Origin: an uncultured Opitutaceae bacterium | Lineage (GTDB): Bacteria > Verrucomicrobiota > Verrucomicrobiia > Opitutales > Opitutaceae | Assembly: GCA_937902925.1 (NCBI GenBank) | Contig: CALFNN010000069.1 | Coordinates: 21,222-85,221, forward strand | Direction of reading: 5' to 3' | DNA length: 64,000 bases | In this document: positions 53,408 to 63,827 of the stretch, one piece after another | Position numbering within the stretch: the first letter of the stretch is position 1 | Layout: the number at the start of each line of letters is the position of its first letter | Translations under genes and position numbers: made by a program | The notes under the pieces: model-generated | What the model saw: the letters and a program-made list of their open reading frames with translations, nothing else | What the model was told of the DNA's origin: nothing | Database searches by the model: none

Positions 53408-53712
53408 GGCAGCAGATATTCGGACTCCGCAGGTCTGCACCCGGCGCGGAAGCGACACGCAACAAGTGGCAAGTGGCAACGGACGGCTGGCCCGTGTTAC
53501 TTGTTCCTTGTGGCCTGGAACTTCGCACCGCGTGCTTCCTCGCCCGCGCCTTCACCCCCGGTCAACCGGGGATTGGTTTTGCCCGCGCCGTGGGACGGCG
53601 CGGTGCGGGTCTGTGATGCGTTACCGCAGCGCAACTGTGGCCGGATTTCACGGCCTTTCCTGTTTCCGGAAGCTTTCGACAAAGAACGTCTGGCGGGGGC
53701 ACCTCACCTCCT
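53408..53712 (-). ncRNA. Cobalamin riboswitch
   Basis: In the ~440-nt leader of the BtuB-like gene, read 5' to 3' on the minus strand: GGTGCC (53703-53698), then GGAAAGGCCGTGAAATCCGG and ACAGTTGCGCTGCGGTAACG, and finally a B12-box-like GCGGAGTCCGAATATCTGC (ending near 53408). These are the core elements of AdoCbl riboswitches. Expression of the receptor would fall when cobalamin is plentiful. A GC hairpin (CCCCGG/CCGGGG near 53565) lies in the variable part. Confidence 0.85.
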
Positions 53713-53815
53713 GCGGTGCGGCCCGGCAAGCCGAAACTGTGTCAGCACGCATCAACGCATGGCGATGCATCGATATGTGACTTGCCAAAGCGGTCGGGCG
53801 CTCTACCGTCGCGGC
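53713..53815. other. Shared promoter region of btuB-like and metH genes
   Basis: About 100 bp lie between the 5' end of the riboswitch (minus) and the metH start (plus). It should contain both divergent promoters; no clear -10/-35 pair or palindrome stands out. The riboswitch itself fills most of the rest of the 545-bp gene-free interval. Confidence 0.4.
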
Positions 53816-54895
53816 ATGCCATCGTCACTGCCATCTCCGTCTGCGCGCGCGGAGGCCTTTCGCGCGCTGTTTACCCAGCGCATCGCCGTCCTCGACGGCG
53901 CGATGGGCACGATGGTGCAGGCGCACAATCTCACCGAGGCGGATTTTCGCGGCACACGATTCAAGGACCACCCGCACGACCTGAAGGGCAATAACGACCT
54001 GCTTTCGATCACCCGGCCCGACGTCATCGAGCAGATCCACGGCGAGTATTTCGCCGCGGGCGCCGATCTCGTCGAAACCAACACCTTCAACTCCACCGCC
54101 ATCTCCCAGGCCGACTACCGCACGGAATCGCTCGCGCGCGAACTCAATCTCGCCGCCGTGGCGTGCGCCCGACGCGCCGCGGACGCCGCGGAAAAGCGGT
54201 TTGGGCGGCCGTGCTTTGTCGCCGGCGCACTCGGTCCGCTCAACCGCACGCTCTCGATGTCGCCCGACGTGAACCGCCCCGACTTTCGCGCGGTCACTTG
54301 GGAGCAGGTCGTCGCCGCCTACACCGAGCAGGCGCGCGCGTTGCTCGACGGCGGCGTCGATGCGCTGCTGGTCGAGACGATCTTCGACACGCTCAACGCG
54401 AAGGCCGCGCTCTTCGCGATCGATTCGCTCTTCGACGAGCGCGGCGAGGCGTCGCGCGTCCCCGTGATGATTTCGGTCACGATCACCGATGCTTCCGGCC
54501 GCACGCTTTCCGGCCAGACCGTCGAGGCGTTTTACCACAGCGTGCGCCACGCGCGGCCGTTTTCCGTCGGCATCAACTGCGCGCTCGGCGGCGCCGCAAT
54601 GCGGCCTTACGTCGAGGCGCTCGGCGCCGTCGCCGAGTGCTACACGACTTGCTACCCGAACGCCGGCCTGCCGAATGCGTTTGGCGGCTACGACGAGACG
54701 CCGGCCGACATGGCGCGCGTGCTCGGCGAATTTGCCGCGAGCGGTTTCGTCAACCTCGTCGGCGGCTGCTGTGGCTCCACGCCCGCCCACATCGCCGCCA
54801 TCGCCGTCGCGGTGCGCGGGAAGAAGCCGCGTGCTGTCGCGAGCGCCGAGCCCGCCATGCAGTTGAGCGGACTCGAACCGCTCGTCGTCGCCTGA
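53816..54895 (+). CDS. metH: Methionine synthase, homocysteine-binding subunit (split MetH N-part)
   Basis: A 359-residue protein equal to the N-terminal homocysteine S-methyltransferase module of cobalamin-dependent MetH. It begins [18 protein letters not shown] and contains [11 protein letters not shown] and [15 protein letters not shown]. The zinc ligands are visible: Cys in GINCALGG and the Cys pair in [11 protein letters not shown]. It transfers the methyl group from methylcobalamin to homocysteine. In most bacteria this module is fused to the folate, B12 and activation domains; here it ends with a stop, and a separate gene 102 bp downstream supplies them. Start 53816 fits the family length; the open frame extends far upstream antisense to the receptor leader. 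Confidence 0.93.
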   Translation: MPSSLPSPSARAEAFRALFTQRIAVLDGAMGTMVQAHNLTEADFRGTRFKDHPHDLKGNNDLLSITRPDVIEQIHGEYFAAGADLVETNTFNSTAISQADYRTESLARELNLAAVACARRAADAAEKRFGRPCFVAGALGPLNRTLSMSPDVNRPDFRAVTWEQVVAAYTEQARALLDGGVDALLVETIFDTLNAKAALFAIDSLFDERGEASRVPVMISVTITDASGRTLSGQTVEAFYHSVRHARPFSVGINCALGGAAMRPYVEALGAVAECYTTCYPNAGLPNAFGGYDETPADMARVLGEFAASGFVNLVGGCCGSTPAHIAAIAVAVRGKKPRAVASAEPAMQLSGLEPLVVA

Positions 54896-54898
54896 CGA

Positions 54899-54991
54899 AA
54901 TCGTTCTCGTTCTTCGTTCTCTTTCTCGTTCTCTCAGGGGATCGGGAAAGTGTCCGAGAGAATGAGAACGATTGAGAGAACGAGAACGATT
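54899..54991. repeat. Inverted repeat between the two metH genes
   Basis: Perfect 15-bp arms AATCGTTCTCGTTCT (54899-54913) and AGAACGAGAACGATT (54977-54991) enclose further imperfect copies of GTTCTC and GAGAAC. The whole 102-bp spacer is pyrimidine-rich on the left and purine-rich on the right and can fold into one long hairpin ending 6 bp before the second metH start. It resembles a small dispersed repeat. Confidence 0.8.
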
Positions 54992-54997
54992 CCCTGA

Positions 54998-57706
<2,709 letters not shown>

Positions 57707-57750
57707 TCCCCATGACTTGCCTCAACCCATTGCCGCAGGAGTGATCGTAA

Positions 57751-57796
57751 TTGGCCCAGTGCCGAACAACCGCCATTGGCCGGCGGGAATTGGCCA
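57751..57796. promoter_or_regulatory. Three TTGGCC repeats upstream of the GH28 gene
   Basis: TTGGCC occurs at 57751, 57776 and 57790 within the 175-bp gap between metH and the GH28 start; the last lies in the palindrome TTGGCCAA. They may form a regulator-binding array for the GH28 gene, but short GC-rich repeats are common here, so support is weak. Confidence 0.3.
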
Positions 57797-57881
57797 AAGC
57801 CGATGTTGCGCCCGGGATGTCGGGATGTTGGGGTGAGTGGCGATGTTTGCTACTGTCACCCTGACCCCAAAAAAGCCATTC

Positions 57882-59270
57882 ATGAACTTGCGCTCCCTCG
57901 CCACCGCCCTCGCCGGCATTGCGCTGGCCGCCGCTTCGTTGGCTGCCGCCCCGGCTGCACCCGCCGACCTCTCGCCCGCCGAGGTCGCCAAGCTCGGCTG
58001 GGACGCCCTCCCGCAAATCCTCGCGCGCATCAAGGCGCCGGTTTTCCCCAGTAAAAATTTCCCCATCACCGAATACGGCGCGAAGGCCGATGGCACCACC
58101 GACTGCACCGACGCCATCGCCCAGGCGATCGCGGCCTGCAATCAGGCCGGCGGCGGCCACGTTCTCGTGCCCGACGGCGTCTGGCGCACCGGCGGCATCC
58201 GCCTCCTGAGCAACGTGGACCTGCACCTCGCCGACCAGGCCACCCTCCAGTTTGTCCCCAACGACCTCAGCAAATACCCGAAGGTCACCATCCGCTACGA
58301 GGGCGTCGAGCGGGAGAATGTCGCCCCGCCCATCTACGCGCTCGACCAGGAGAATATCGCCCTCACCGGCAAGGGCACGATTGACGGCGGCGGCGAAGGC
58401 AACTGGCAGGCCGTGCTGCGTCCCGCCGGCCAGCTGCGCCCGAACTTTGTCGTCCCGTTCCGCTGCCAGAACGTGCTCATCGAGGGCCTCACCGTCCACA
58501 ACTCGCCGATGTGGGAGATTAATCCCGTGTATTGCACCAACGTCATCGTGCGCGACCTGAACATCGACAGCCACCAGGGCAACAACGACGGCTGCGACCC
58601 GGACTCGTGCCGCTACGTCCTGATCGACCGGTGCATCTTCAACACCGGCGACGACTGCATCGCCATCAAGTGCGGCAAGGACGACGACGGGCGCCGCGTC
58701 AACCTGCCCACGGAGTTTGTCGTCGTGCGCAACAGCGTGATGAAGGACGGCCACGGTGGCGTCACCCTCGGCAGCGAATGCACGCCGGGCATCCGCAACG
58801 TCTTCGTCTACGACTGCAAGATGGATAGCCCCAGCCTCAACGCGATCCTGCGCTTCAAGAACGGCACGGCGCGCGGCGGGATCATCGAAAACGTCTTCGC
58901 CCGCAACATCGACGTGGGCAAGGTTGCCAAGGGCACCTCGGCGGCGGGATTTCTGATCCAATACAACTACGGCAATGTGCGCGCCGGGCAGACCGCCTAT
59001 GTCCCCATTTTGCGGAATGTGAGCATGAGCAACGTCAAAGGCACGGCTGTCCCCGGCCTGGTCGCCGTGCAGGCCGGGCCGACGGCAGTGCTGGAGAACA
59101 TCAGTATTTCCGACTGCACCTTTGCCGGCTCGGACCCGGCCACGACGGAAATCTTCAAGGACAACATCAAGTTCACCAACATCACCATCCTGCCCGCCGG
59201 CGCCGATGTCGGCCCCTCGGCGATTTCCCCGAACGCCCGACTGCCGGTCGAGCCCGCGCGCACTCCCTAG
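57882..59270 (+). CDS. Polygalacturonase-type glycoside hydrolase family 28, secreted
   Basis: A 462-residue exported enzyme. Start 57882 begins the signal peptide (MNLRSLATALAGIALAAAS); an upstream ATG at 57837 would precede it with 15 extra residues. All GH28 motifs are intact: NNDGCDPDS (NxD), GDDCIAIK (DD), GHGGVTLGSE (GHG) and an R-x-K element (LRFKNGTARGG). It should hydrolyse galacturonan or xylogalacturonan by inversion. The entry strand FPITEYGAKADGTTDCTDAIAQAI is typical. It is isolated from the main pectin cluster by over 40 kb and sits between the true metH 3' end and a second, decayed copy of it, which suggests insertion here. Confidence 0.92.
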   Translation: MNLRSLATALAGIALAAASLAAAPAAPADLSPAEVAKLGWDALPQILARIKAPVFPSKNFPITEYGAKADGTTDCTDAIAQAIAACNQAGGGHVLVPDGVWRTGGIRLLSNVDLHLADQATLQFVPNDLSKYPKVTIRYEGVERENVAPPIYALDQENIALTGKGTIDGGGEGNWQAVLRPAGQLRPNFVVPFRCQNVLIEGLTVHNSPMWEINPVYCTNVIVRDLNIDSHQGNNDGCDPDSCRYVLIDRCIFNTGDDCIAIKCGKDDDGRRVNLPTEFVVVRNSVMKDGHGGVTLGSECTPGIRNVFVYDCKMDSPSLNAILRFKNGTARGGIIENVFARNIDVGKVAKGTSAAGFLIQYNYGNVRAGQTAYVPILRNVSMSNVKGTAVPGLVAVQAGPTAVLENISISDCTFAGSDPATTEIFKDNIKFTNITILPAGADVGPSAISPNARLPVEPARTP

Positions 59271-59278
59271 GCGTGGGA

Positions 59279-59366
59279 CAAAGACCAGATCGAAGACTAG
59301 GCCGCGCGGAAGAAAATGCCCGTCGCCGAAGCCGAGAAGTGGCTTGGGCCGTATCTGGACTACTGA
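59279..59366 (+). pseudogene. Remnant of the metH 3' end
   Basis: These 88 bases align without gaps to the last 88 bases of metH (57619-57706), about three quarters identical by eye. In the metH frame they read KDQIED-stop-AARKKMPVAEAEKWLGPYLDY and a final stop. The internal stop comes from TAC to TAG. AARKxMxVAEAEKWLGPYL is closer to the usual MetH C-terminus than the tail now on the gene. Confidence 0.85.
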
Positions 59367-59597
59367 CCACCCAGTAATTCACTCCGGTATCACCTCGAAG
59401 AATCGCTGTTTGCTTGCCGACGAACCAGAGGTCAGCTCCGGCAGCGCTGCGGACACACATTCGACGAGCTCTCGGTAGGCTGCCTGCCCGGCCGAACAGC
59501 CGTCAAATTGCGAAAAACCTTTTCTCGCTCCCGTGCTCGGCCGCTCGGCGCTGAGACTGGAGTTGAAACCACCGCCGGCTTCACTCACGTTGTCGGC
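59367..59597. other. Gap between metH remnant and antitoxin
   Basis: About 230 bp with no supported gene. A minus-strand open frame crosses it (codes FSQFDGCSAGQAAYRELVECV), but it continues antisense into the antitoxin and has no family I can name. The toxin-antitoxin promoter is expected near 59540-59590. Confidence 0.35.
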
Positions 59598-59786
59598 ATG
59601 AGCGCAGCCAAGGCCGAGGCCGTTGAGATGATCAAGAATCTCCCAGACGACGCCACGTTCGAGGACATCCAACACCACCTCTACGTGCTGGAGAAAATCA
59701 AACGCGGCCAGCAGCGGCTCCTTGCCGAGGGTGGCGTGTCGCAGGACGAGATGGAGCGCGACATGGCCAAATGGATTTTGTCGTAA
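59598..59786 (+). CDS. Antitoxin of a ParE-type toxin-antitoxin pair
   Basis: A 62-residue protein (MSAAKAEAVEMIKNLPDDATFEDIQHHLYVLEKI...) with the helical, charged sequence common in antitoxins placed upstream of RelE/ParE toxins. The end (SQDEMERDMAKWILS) probably wraps the toxin. It overlaps the toxin gene by 16 bp, as expected for coupled expression with antitoxin first. Start 59598 was chosen because conservation with this antitoxin type begins at AEAVEMI. It probably neutralises the toxin and may autoregulate, though no DNA-binding domain is obvious. Confidence 0.8.
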   Translation: MSAAKAEAVEMIKNLPDDATFEDIQHHLYVLEKIKRGQQRLLAEGGVSQDEMERDMAKWILS

Positions 59787-60079
59787 GCTGGTCGCCGCAA
59801 GTCCGCGAAGATTTGCACGAGATCGCTGCGTTCATCGCGAAGGATTCGCCGCGCTACGCGTCGGTTGTTGTCGAAAAAATTCTGGCCGCCGGTCGCAGTC
59901 TCCAAATCCTCCCTCATCGCGGACGCGTGGTGCCCGAGGTCGGCAATGAAAACTGCCGCGAGGTTTTCATTTACGAGTATCGGTTGATCTATGTGGTCGA
60001 AGGTCGAGACGTGCGCATCGTTGCCGTGATTCACGGTCGGCGGCTGCTTGGCGCAGTGGCGTCGCGAGCGCCGAAGTAG
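59771..60079 (+). CDS. RelE/ParE-family toxin
   Basis: A 102-residue protein of the ParE/RelE toxin fold: VVSWSPQVREDLHEIAAFIAKDSPRYASVVVEKILAAGRSL, then LPHRGRVVPEVGNENCREVFIYEYRLIYVVEGRDVRIVAVIHGRRLL. The spacing of the Arg/Tyr pair in the REVFIYEYRLIY strand and the final HGRR fit ParE-like toxins that target gyrase, or RelE-like ribosome-dependent RNases; sequence alone does not decide. It lies in the accessory region next to the metH remnant. Confidence 0.88.
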   Translation: MDFVVSWSPQVREDLHEIAAFIAKDSPRYASVVVEKILAAGRSLQILPHRGRVVPEVGNENCREVFIYEYRLIYVVEGRDVRIVAVIHGRRLLGAVASRAPK

Positions 60080-60135
60080 ACCGAGCGCTTCGAAGGGTTT
60101 GGCCCGTGCGACCCGACGATCAAGAATTTCTCACT

Positions 60136-60708
60136 ATGAAACCCGACAAAACAAAAAAGGAGTTGTCACCCAAACAACGCGAGGAACTGCTCGGCGTTTT
60201 GCAGGCCCGCTTCGAGAAGAACCCGAAACGCCATGCCGGGCTCGATTGGGCGAAGGTGTCGGCTCGGCTGGATGCGAATCCAGAAAAGCTGTGGTCGCTC
60301 GGCGAGATGGAACGCACCGGCGGCGAGCCGGACGTCGTCGGGCAGGATAAGAAGTCGGGCGAGTTTCTCTTCGTGGATTGCTCGCCGCAGAGCCCGGAGG
60401 CGCGTGCCAATCTCTGTTACGACCGGGAGGCGCTGGACGGCCGGAAAAAATTCCCGCCGAAGGGCTGCGCCACCGAGCTGGCCGAGGCCATCGGCGTCGA
60501 GATGCTCGACGAGGAGCAGTATCACGCGCTGCAGCAGGTCGGGGAGTTCGACACGAAGCGATCGAGCTGGCTGAAAACCCCGGCGGATGTCCGGAAACTT
60601 GGCGGCGCGCTCTTCGGCGACCGCCGCTTTGGCCGCGTGTTCATCTACCACAACGGCGCCGATTCCTACTACAGCGGCCGCGGGTTCCGCTGCTGGCTGC
60701 GGGTCTGA
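60136..60708 (+). CDS. DUF4256-family protein
   Basis: A 190-residue cytoplasmic protein of the DUF4256 type. Recognisable blocks are LLGVLQARFEKNPKRHAGLDWAKVSARLDANPEKLWSLGEMERTGGEPDVV, FLFVDCSPQSPEARANLCYDREAL, ELAEAIGVEMLDEEQYHALQQVGEFDTKRSSWLKTPADVRKLGGALFGDRRFGRVFIYHNGADSYYSGRGFR. The family has no established biochemistry. Start 60136 was chosen over 60106 because it gives a Lys-rich start common in the family. It is followed after 8 bp by a TfoX-N gene in the same direction, so they may be co-transcribed. Confidence 0.88.
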   Translation: MKPDKTKKELSPKQREELLGVLQARFEKNPKRHAGLDWAKVSARLDANPEKLWSLGEMERTGGEPDVVGQDKKSGEFLFVDCSPQSPEARANLCYDREALDGRKKFPPKGCATELAEAIGVEMLDEEQYHALQQVGEFDTKRSSWLKTPADVRKLGGALFGDRRFGRVFIYHNGADSYYSGRGFRCWLRV

Positions 60709-60716
60709 ATCCTCCG

Positions 60717-61046
60717 ATGCATAGCAACCCGAAACTTGTCGAACGCATCACCGCCGCCACGAAGGGCTGGCGCGGACTGGAGGCGAAAAAGATGTTCGGG
60801 GGGATCGGATGGATGTTGCGCGGCAACATGTGCGTGGGGGTCTGGCACGACAGCCTCGTGGTCCGGTGCGATCCGGCGGACGGACCCGCGCACCTGCGGA
60901 AAAAACACGTGCGGGAGATGGATATCACGGGCCGGAGCATGAAGGGCTGGTTGCTGGTCGATCCGCCGGCGATCCGCACGGCGGCGGCGCTCGACCGGTG
61001 GCTCCGGGTATCCCGGGACTACGTGGGCGCGCTGCCCGCGAAGTGA
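60717..61046 (+). CDS. TfoX/Sxy N-terminal domain protein
   Basis: A 109-residue single-domain protein: LVERITAATKGWRGLEAKKMFGGIGWMLRGNMCVGVWHDSLVVRCDPADGPAHLRKKHVREMDITGRSMKGWLLVDPPAI. This is the TfoX N-terminal fold, found alone in many bacteria and not in itself evidence of a competence regulator. The MFGG motif is typical. It starts 8 bp after DUF4256. The function is unknown, possibly an accessory to stress or nucleic-acid handling. Confidence 0.88.
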   Translation: MHSNPKLVERITAATKGWRGLEAKKMFGGIGWMLRGNMCVGVWHDSLVVRCDPADGPAHLRKKHVREMDITGRSMKGWLLVDPPAIRTAAALDRWLRVSRDYVGALPAK

Positions 61047-61136
61047 CTCGAATCGGAGCGCAGCGGCTCTGGGCACCACGAAGACAGGGCGCGGGTGTCC
61101 GCGGGAATGACCGGTTTCTTTAATTTAGTTCTTGCT

Positions 61137-61158
61137 TAATTAAGTCTATACTTAAATA
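61137..61158 (+). promoter_or_regulatory. Operator and -10 region of the ArsR gene
   Basis: An AT-rich inverted repeat TAATTAAGT (61137-61145) and ACTTAAATA (61150-61158), 8 of 9 pairs, is separated by CTAT and stands out from the GC-rich surroundings. TATACT (61147-61152) within it fits a -10 box, leaving a very short leader before the ATG at 61167. Binding of the ArsR protein here would block its own transcription. Confidence 0.65.
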
Positions 61159-61166
61159 CTGCCGGC

Positions 61167-61508
61167 ATGCAAAGCCTCCTTGCCATCGCCGACCCGACAC
61201 GGCGGCGCATTGTCGAACTGCTCGCCGTGCGCGAGCGGACGGCCGGCGAACTCGTCGACGAATTCGATATGAGCGCGCCGGCGATTTCGCAGCACCTGAA
61301 CGTGCTGCGCGAAGCCGGCCTGGTGAAGACCCGCGCCGAGGGCCAGTCCCGCATCCAGGCGCTCGATCCCGACGGGTTCGATGATCTCGAGGCGTGGCTG
61401 CAGAAGACCCGCTCGGTCTGGTCCAGCCGGCTCGATGCCCTCGAACGCGAACTGCGGGCGGAGGACGAGCGCAACGAGAAGGCGGCGAAAAAGAAAAGGA
61501 CCCCGTGA
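61167..61508 (+). CDS. ArsR-family transcriptional regulator
   Basis: A 113-residue winged-helix regulator: LLAIADPTRRRIVELLAVRERTAGELVDEFDMSAPAISQHLNVLREAGLVKTRAEGQSRIQALDPDGFDDLEAWLQ. No Cys metal-binding pairs are present, so it is not a metal sensor of the ArsR/SmtB type. It belongs to the subgroup usually encoded next to AHSA1/SRPBCC proteins. Its stop overlaps the GTG start of the AHSA1 gene (GTGA). It probably represses the two AHSA1 genes and itself through the AT-rich repeat just upstream. Confidence 0.94.
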   Translation: MQSLLAIADPTRRRIVELLAVRERTAGELVDEFDMSAPAISQHLNVLREAGLVKTRAEGQSRIQALDPDGFDDLEAWLQKTRSVWSSRLDALERELRAEDERNEKAAKKKRTP

Positions 61509-62068
61509 AAACCAACGACGAGCCCGGAAAGTTTATCACCCCCGCCGAGGTGCGCCTGGTGCGCACACTGCCGGGGCCCATCGAACGGGTCTGGGCGTAT
61601 CTCACGGACCCCGAGAAGCGCGCCCGCTGGTTTGCGGGCGGCCCGATGGAACTGCGCCCCGGCGGCAAGATTACGTTTCACGTCCGCCACAAGATCCTCG
61701 CTCCCGATGAGACGCCGCCGAGGGAGCAACAGGAGAGTCACGATGGTGGCCGCACCATGAACGGCACGGTGACCCGTTGCGAGCCGCCGCGCGTGCTGGC
61801 GTTCACGTTTGAGCACTACGGCAATTCGGAGGCGACGTTCGAGCTCACGCCGCAGGGCGGGAACGTGCGGCTCGTCCTTACGCATCGCGGCACGGGTGGC
61901 GATCTTTCCTACCTGGTCGGCTTCGGGAGCGGCTGGCACGTGCATCTCGCGCACCTCGTCGCGTTGCTCGAAGGCGCGCCGCGTCCGCCGTTCTGGCCGC
62001 TGCACGCCCGGCTCCAGGGCGACTACGGAAAACTCCACGCTGCCGCGAAGCACGAAAGCGCAGCTTAG
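61505..62068 (+). CDS. AHSA1/SRPBCC-family protein, copy 1
   Basis: A 187-residue protein with a GTG start overlapping the ArsR stop. The START-like helix-grip fold is marked by VRTLPGPIERVWAYLTDPEKRARWFAGGPMELRPGGKITFHV, then CEPPRVLAFTFEHYGNSEATFELTPQGGNVRLVLTHRGTGG and a final helix with the tail LLEGAPRPPFWPLHARL. Such proteins bind small hydrophobic ligands in a deep cavity; the ligand is unknown. The next gene is a close paralog, and the whole ArsR-AHSA1-AHSA1 set looks like one transcription unit. Confidence 0.92.
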   Translation: MKTNDEPGKFITPAEVRLVRTLPGPIERVWAYLTDPEKRARWFAGGPMELRPGGKITFHVRHKILAPDETPPREQQESHDGGRTMNGTVTRCEPPRVLAFTFEHYGNSEATFELTPQGGNVRLVLTHRGTGGDLSYLVGFGSGWHVHLAHLVALLEGAPRPPFWPLHARLQGDYGKLHAAAKHESAA

Positions 62069-62103
62069 CCACCTCATCCCCGCCGCCGTGTTTCCCAGAA
62101 ATC

Positions 62104-62652
62104 ATGAAAACCAACGAACAACCCGGAAAGTTTACCACCCCCGCCGAAGTGCGCATCGTGCGCACGCTGCCCGGCCCGATCGAGCGCGTGTGGGATTATC
62201 TCACCGATCCCGAGAAGCGCGCCCGCTGGTTTGCGGGCGGGCCGATGGAACCGAAGAAAGGCGGCAAGGTGGAGCTGTTCTTCCATCACAAGAACATCGC
62301 GCCCGACGAGACACCGCCCGAGGATCACAAGCACGTCCAGGACCCCGGCTTCAAGATGCCGGCCACCGTGCTACGGTGGGAGCCGCCGCACGTGCTGAGC
62401 TACACCTTCGACGAGGATTCCGACGTCACGTTCGAGCTCACCGAACAGGGAAAAAACGTGCAGCTCGTGCTCACGCACCGCGCGCGCGGCGCCGATCTGC
62501 CTTTCCTCCACGGCTACGCGGGCGGCTGGCACACGCACCTTGCGCAACTCATCGCGTTGCTCGAGGGCGCGCCGCGTCCGCCGTTCTGGCCGATGCACGC
62601 CCAGCTCAAAGCCGAATACCAAAGACTCCGCGCCGAGGCGCCGAAGAGTTAA
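62104..62652 (+). CDS. AHSA1/SRPBCC-family protein, copy 2
   Basis: A 182-residue paralog of copy 1, with long identical blocks (PGKFTTPAEVRIVRTLPGPIERVW; LTDPEKRARWFAGGPME; LLEGAPRPPFWPMHAQL). Differences cluster in the cavity-lining middle part (PKKGGKVELFFHHKNIAPDETPPEDHKHVQDPGFKMPAT against RPGGKITFHVRHKILAPDETPP...). The tandem copies have probably diverged in ligand while keeping the same scaffold. It starts 35 bp after copy 1 and is likely in the same operon as the ArsR gene. Confidence 0.92.
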   Translation: MKTNEQPGKFTTPAEVRIVRTLPGPIERVWDYLTDPEKRARWFAGGPMEPKKGGKVELFFHHKNIAPDETPPEDHKHVQDPGFKMPATVLRWEPPHVLSYTFDEDSDVTFELTEQGKNVQLVLTHRARGADLPFLHGYAGGWHTHLAQLIALLEGAPRPPFWPMHAQLKAEYQRLRAEAPKS

Positions 62653-62794
62653 CCCATTCGAAAACTTGCCGTGGAGCGGCTCGCCGAGCCGCCCCGCTGT
62701 TTCCCGTCAGAAGCCACCAAGGCCACTGCCTTGCCCTCGGCGAACCGTCCTGAATCCAAAACCAATCGTTGTCAGAAAAAACATCCCGCCTCCC

Positions 62795-63538
62795 ATGAAA
62801 AACAACTCGTTCGAAAATCCGACCCTCGTCTCCCCCGAAAAATGGCTCGCGGCCCGCCGCGAATTCCTCCGCGAAGAAAAAGAATTCTCCAAGCTCCGTG
62901 ACCGGCTCGCCGAAAAACGCCGTGCGCTGCCGTGGGCCAGGGTTGACCAGGCCTACACCTTCGATTCGCCGGCCGGCCGCGCCACGCTGGCGGAATTGTT
63001 CGAGGGCCGCAGCCAGCTCATCGTCTATCACTTCATGCTCGCGCCCGGCTGGGAGGAGGGCTGCCGCGGCTGCTCGTTCGTGTCGGATCACTTCGACGGC
63101 GCGCTCGCGCACGTGAACGCCCGCGACACTTCGTTCGTCGCCGTGTCTTCCGCGCCGCTCGCGGAGATCGAGCGCTTCAAGGCGCGGATGGGCTGGAAGT
63201 TCAACTGGGTGTCGTCGCACGGCACGACGTTCAACCGCGACTTCCGCGTGGCGTTCACGCCCGCGGAGGTGGAGATCGGCCTGGCCGACTACAATTTCGG
63301 CATGAACGAAATCGGCGCGGAGGAAATGCCCGGCCTGAGTGTCTTCGCGCGCGGCGCCGACGGCGGAGTCTACCGCACTTACTCCACTTACTCGCGCGGA
63401 CTCGACCTTCTGATCAACGCCTACAACCTGATCGATCTCACGCCGAGGGGTCGCAACGAGGATTCCGAGGCGCCGATGAAGTGGGTCCGCCTCCACGACA
63501 GCTACGGTCAGCCCGCCGATGCGCTCGCGACGCACTGA
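62795..63538 (+). CDS. DUF899-family thioredoxin-like protein
   Basis: A 247-residue protein of the DUF899 type. It has VSPEKWLAARREFLREEKEFSKLRDRLAEKRRALPW at the N-terminus, then the thioredoxin-like core FEGRSQLIVYHFMLAPGWEEGCRGCSFVSDHFDG with a C-x-x-C pair, FVAVSSAPLAEIERFKARMGWKFNWVSS, and the characteristic C-terminal VYRTYSTYSRGLDLLINAYNLIDLTPRGRNE. These proteins often travel with AHSA1 and ArsR genes, as here. A reducing or transferase role is suggested by the fold only. Start 62795 fits the family N-terminus; upstream in-frame ATGs read through the AHSA1 gene in another frame. Confidence 0.92.
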   Translation: MKNNSFENPTLVSPEKWLAARREFLREEKEFSKLRDRLAEKRRALPWARVDQAYTFDSPAGRATLAELFEGRSQLIVYHFMLAPGWEEGCRGCSFVSDHFDGALAHVNARDTSFVAVSSAPLAEIERFKARMGWKFNWVSSHGTTFNRDFRVAFTPAEVEIGLADYNFGMNEIGAEEMPGLSVFARGADGGVYRTYSTYSRGLDLLINAYNLIDLTPRGRNEDSEAPMKWVRLHDSYGQPADALATH

Positions 63539-63557
63539 GTTTTTCCTCCCGAGCCGC

Positions 63558-63797
63558 GTGAGCCGCGCCGTCCGGTGGCTGTGGCCGACGGCGCTGCTCG
63601 CGCTCATTCCCAAGTGCTTCCTCTGCGTGTTGGGCTATGCCGGCCTTGGAGTTGCTCTCGGTCTCGGTGGCCCGGAGCTCTGCGGTGCGCCGGCCGGCGG
63701 CCCCGGCGCCGGGCTGGGGTTGCTCGCGCTGTCGGCGCTTGTCCTCGGGGCTATTGGGTTTCGCTTCATTTGCCGGTCCCGCCGCCGGCTGCGATGA
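63558..63797 (+). CDS. Small membrane protein of unknown function
   Basis: A 79-residue protein from GTG 63558; an ATG at 63519 overlapping the DUF899 gene would make it 92. Two to three hydrophobic segments are visible (LWPTALLALIPKCFLCVLGYAGLGVAL and AGLGLLALSALVLGAIGFRFI), with a C-x-x-C motif in PKCFLCVL near the first helix. The motif recalls small mercury- or thiol-related membrane proteins, but that is only a resemblance. It follows DUF899 in the same direction and may be part of that unit. Confidence 0.6.
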   Translation: MSRAVRWLWPTALLALIPKCFLCVLGYAGLGVALGLGGPELCGAPAGGPGAGLGLLALSALVLGAIGFRFICRSRRRLR

Positions 63798-63827
63798 TCG
63801 AAGGACTCCGCGCGTGACGGCGCCGCC

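Noticed and set aside
59379..59678. Minus-strand frame of ~99 codons after the metH remnant
   Set aside because: It has no family match, overlaps the antitoxin, and lacks a plausible promoter; kept only as a note in the intergenic entry.
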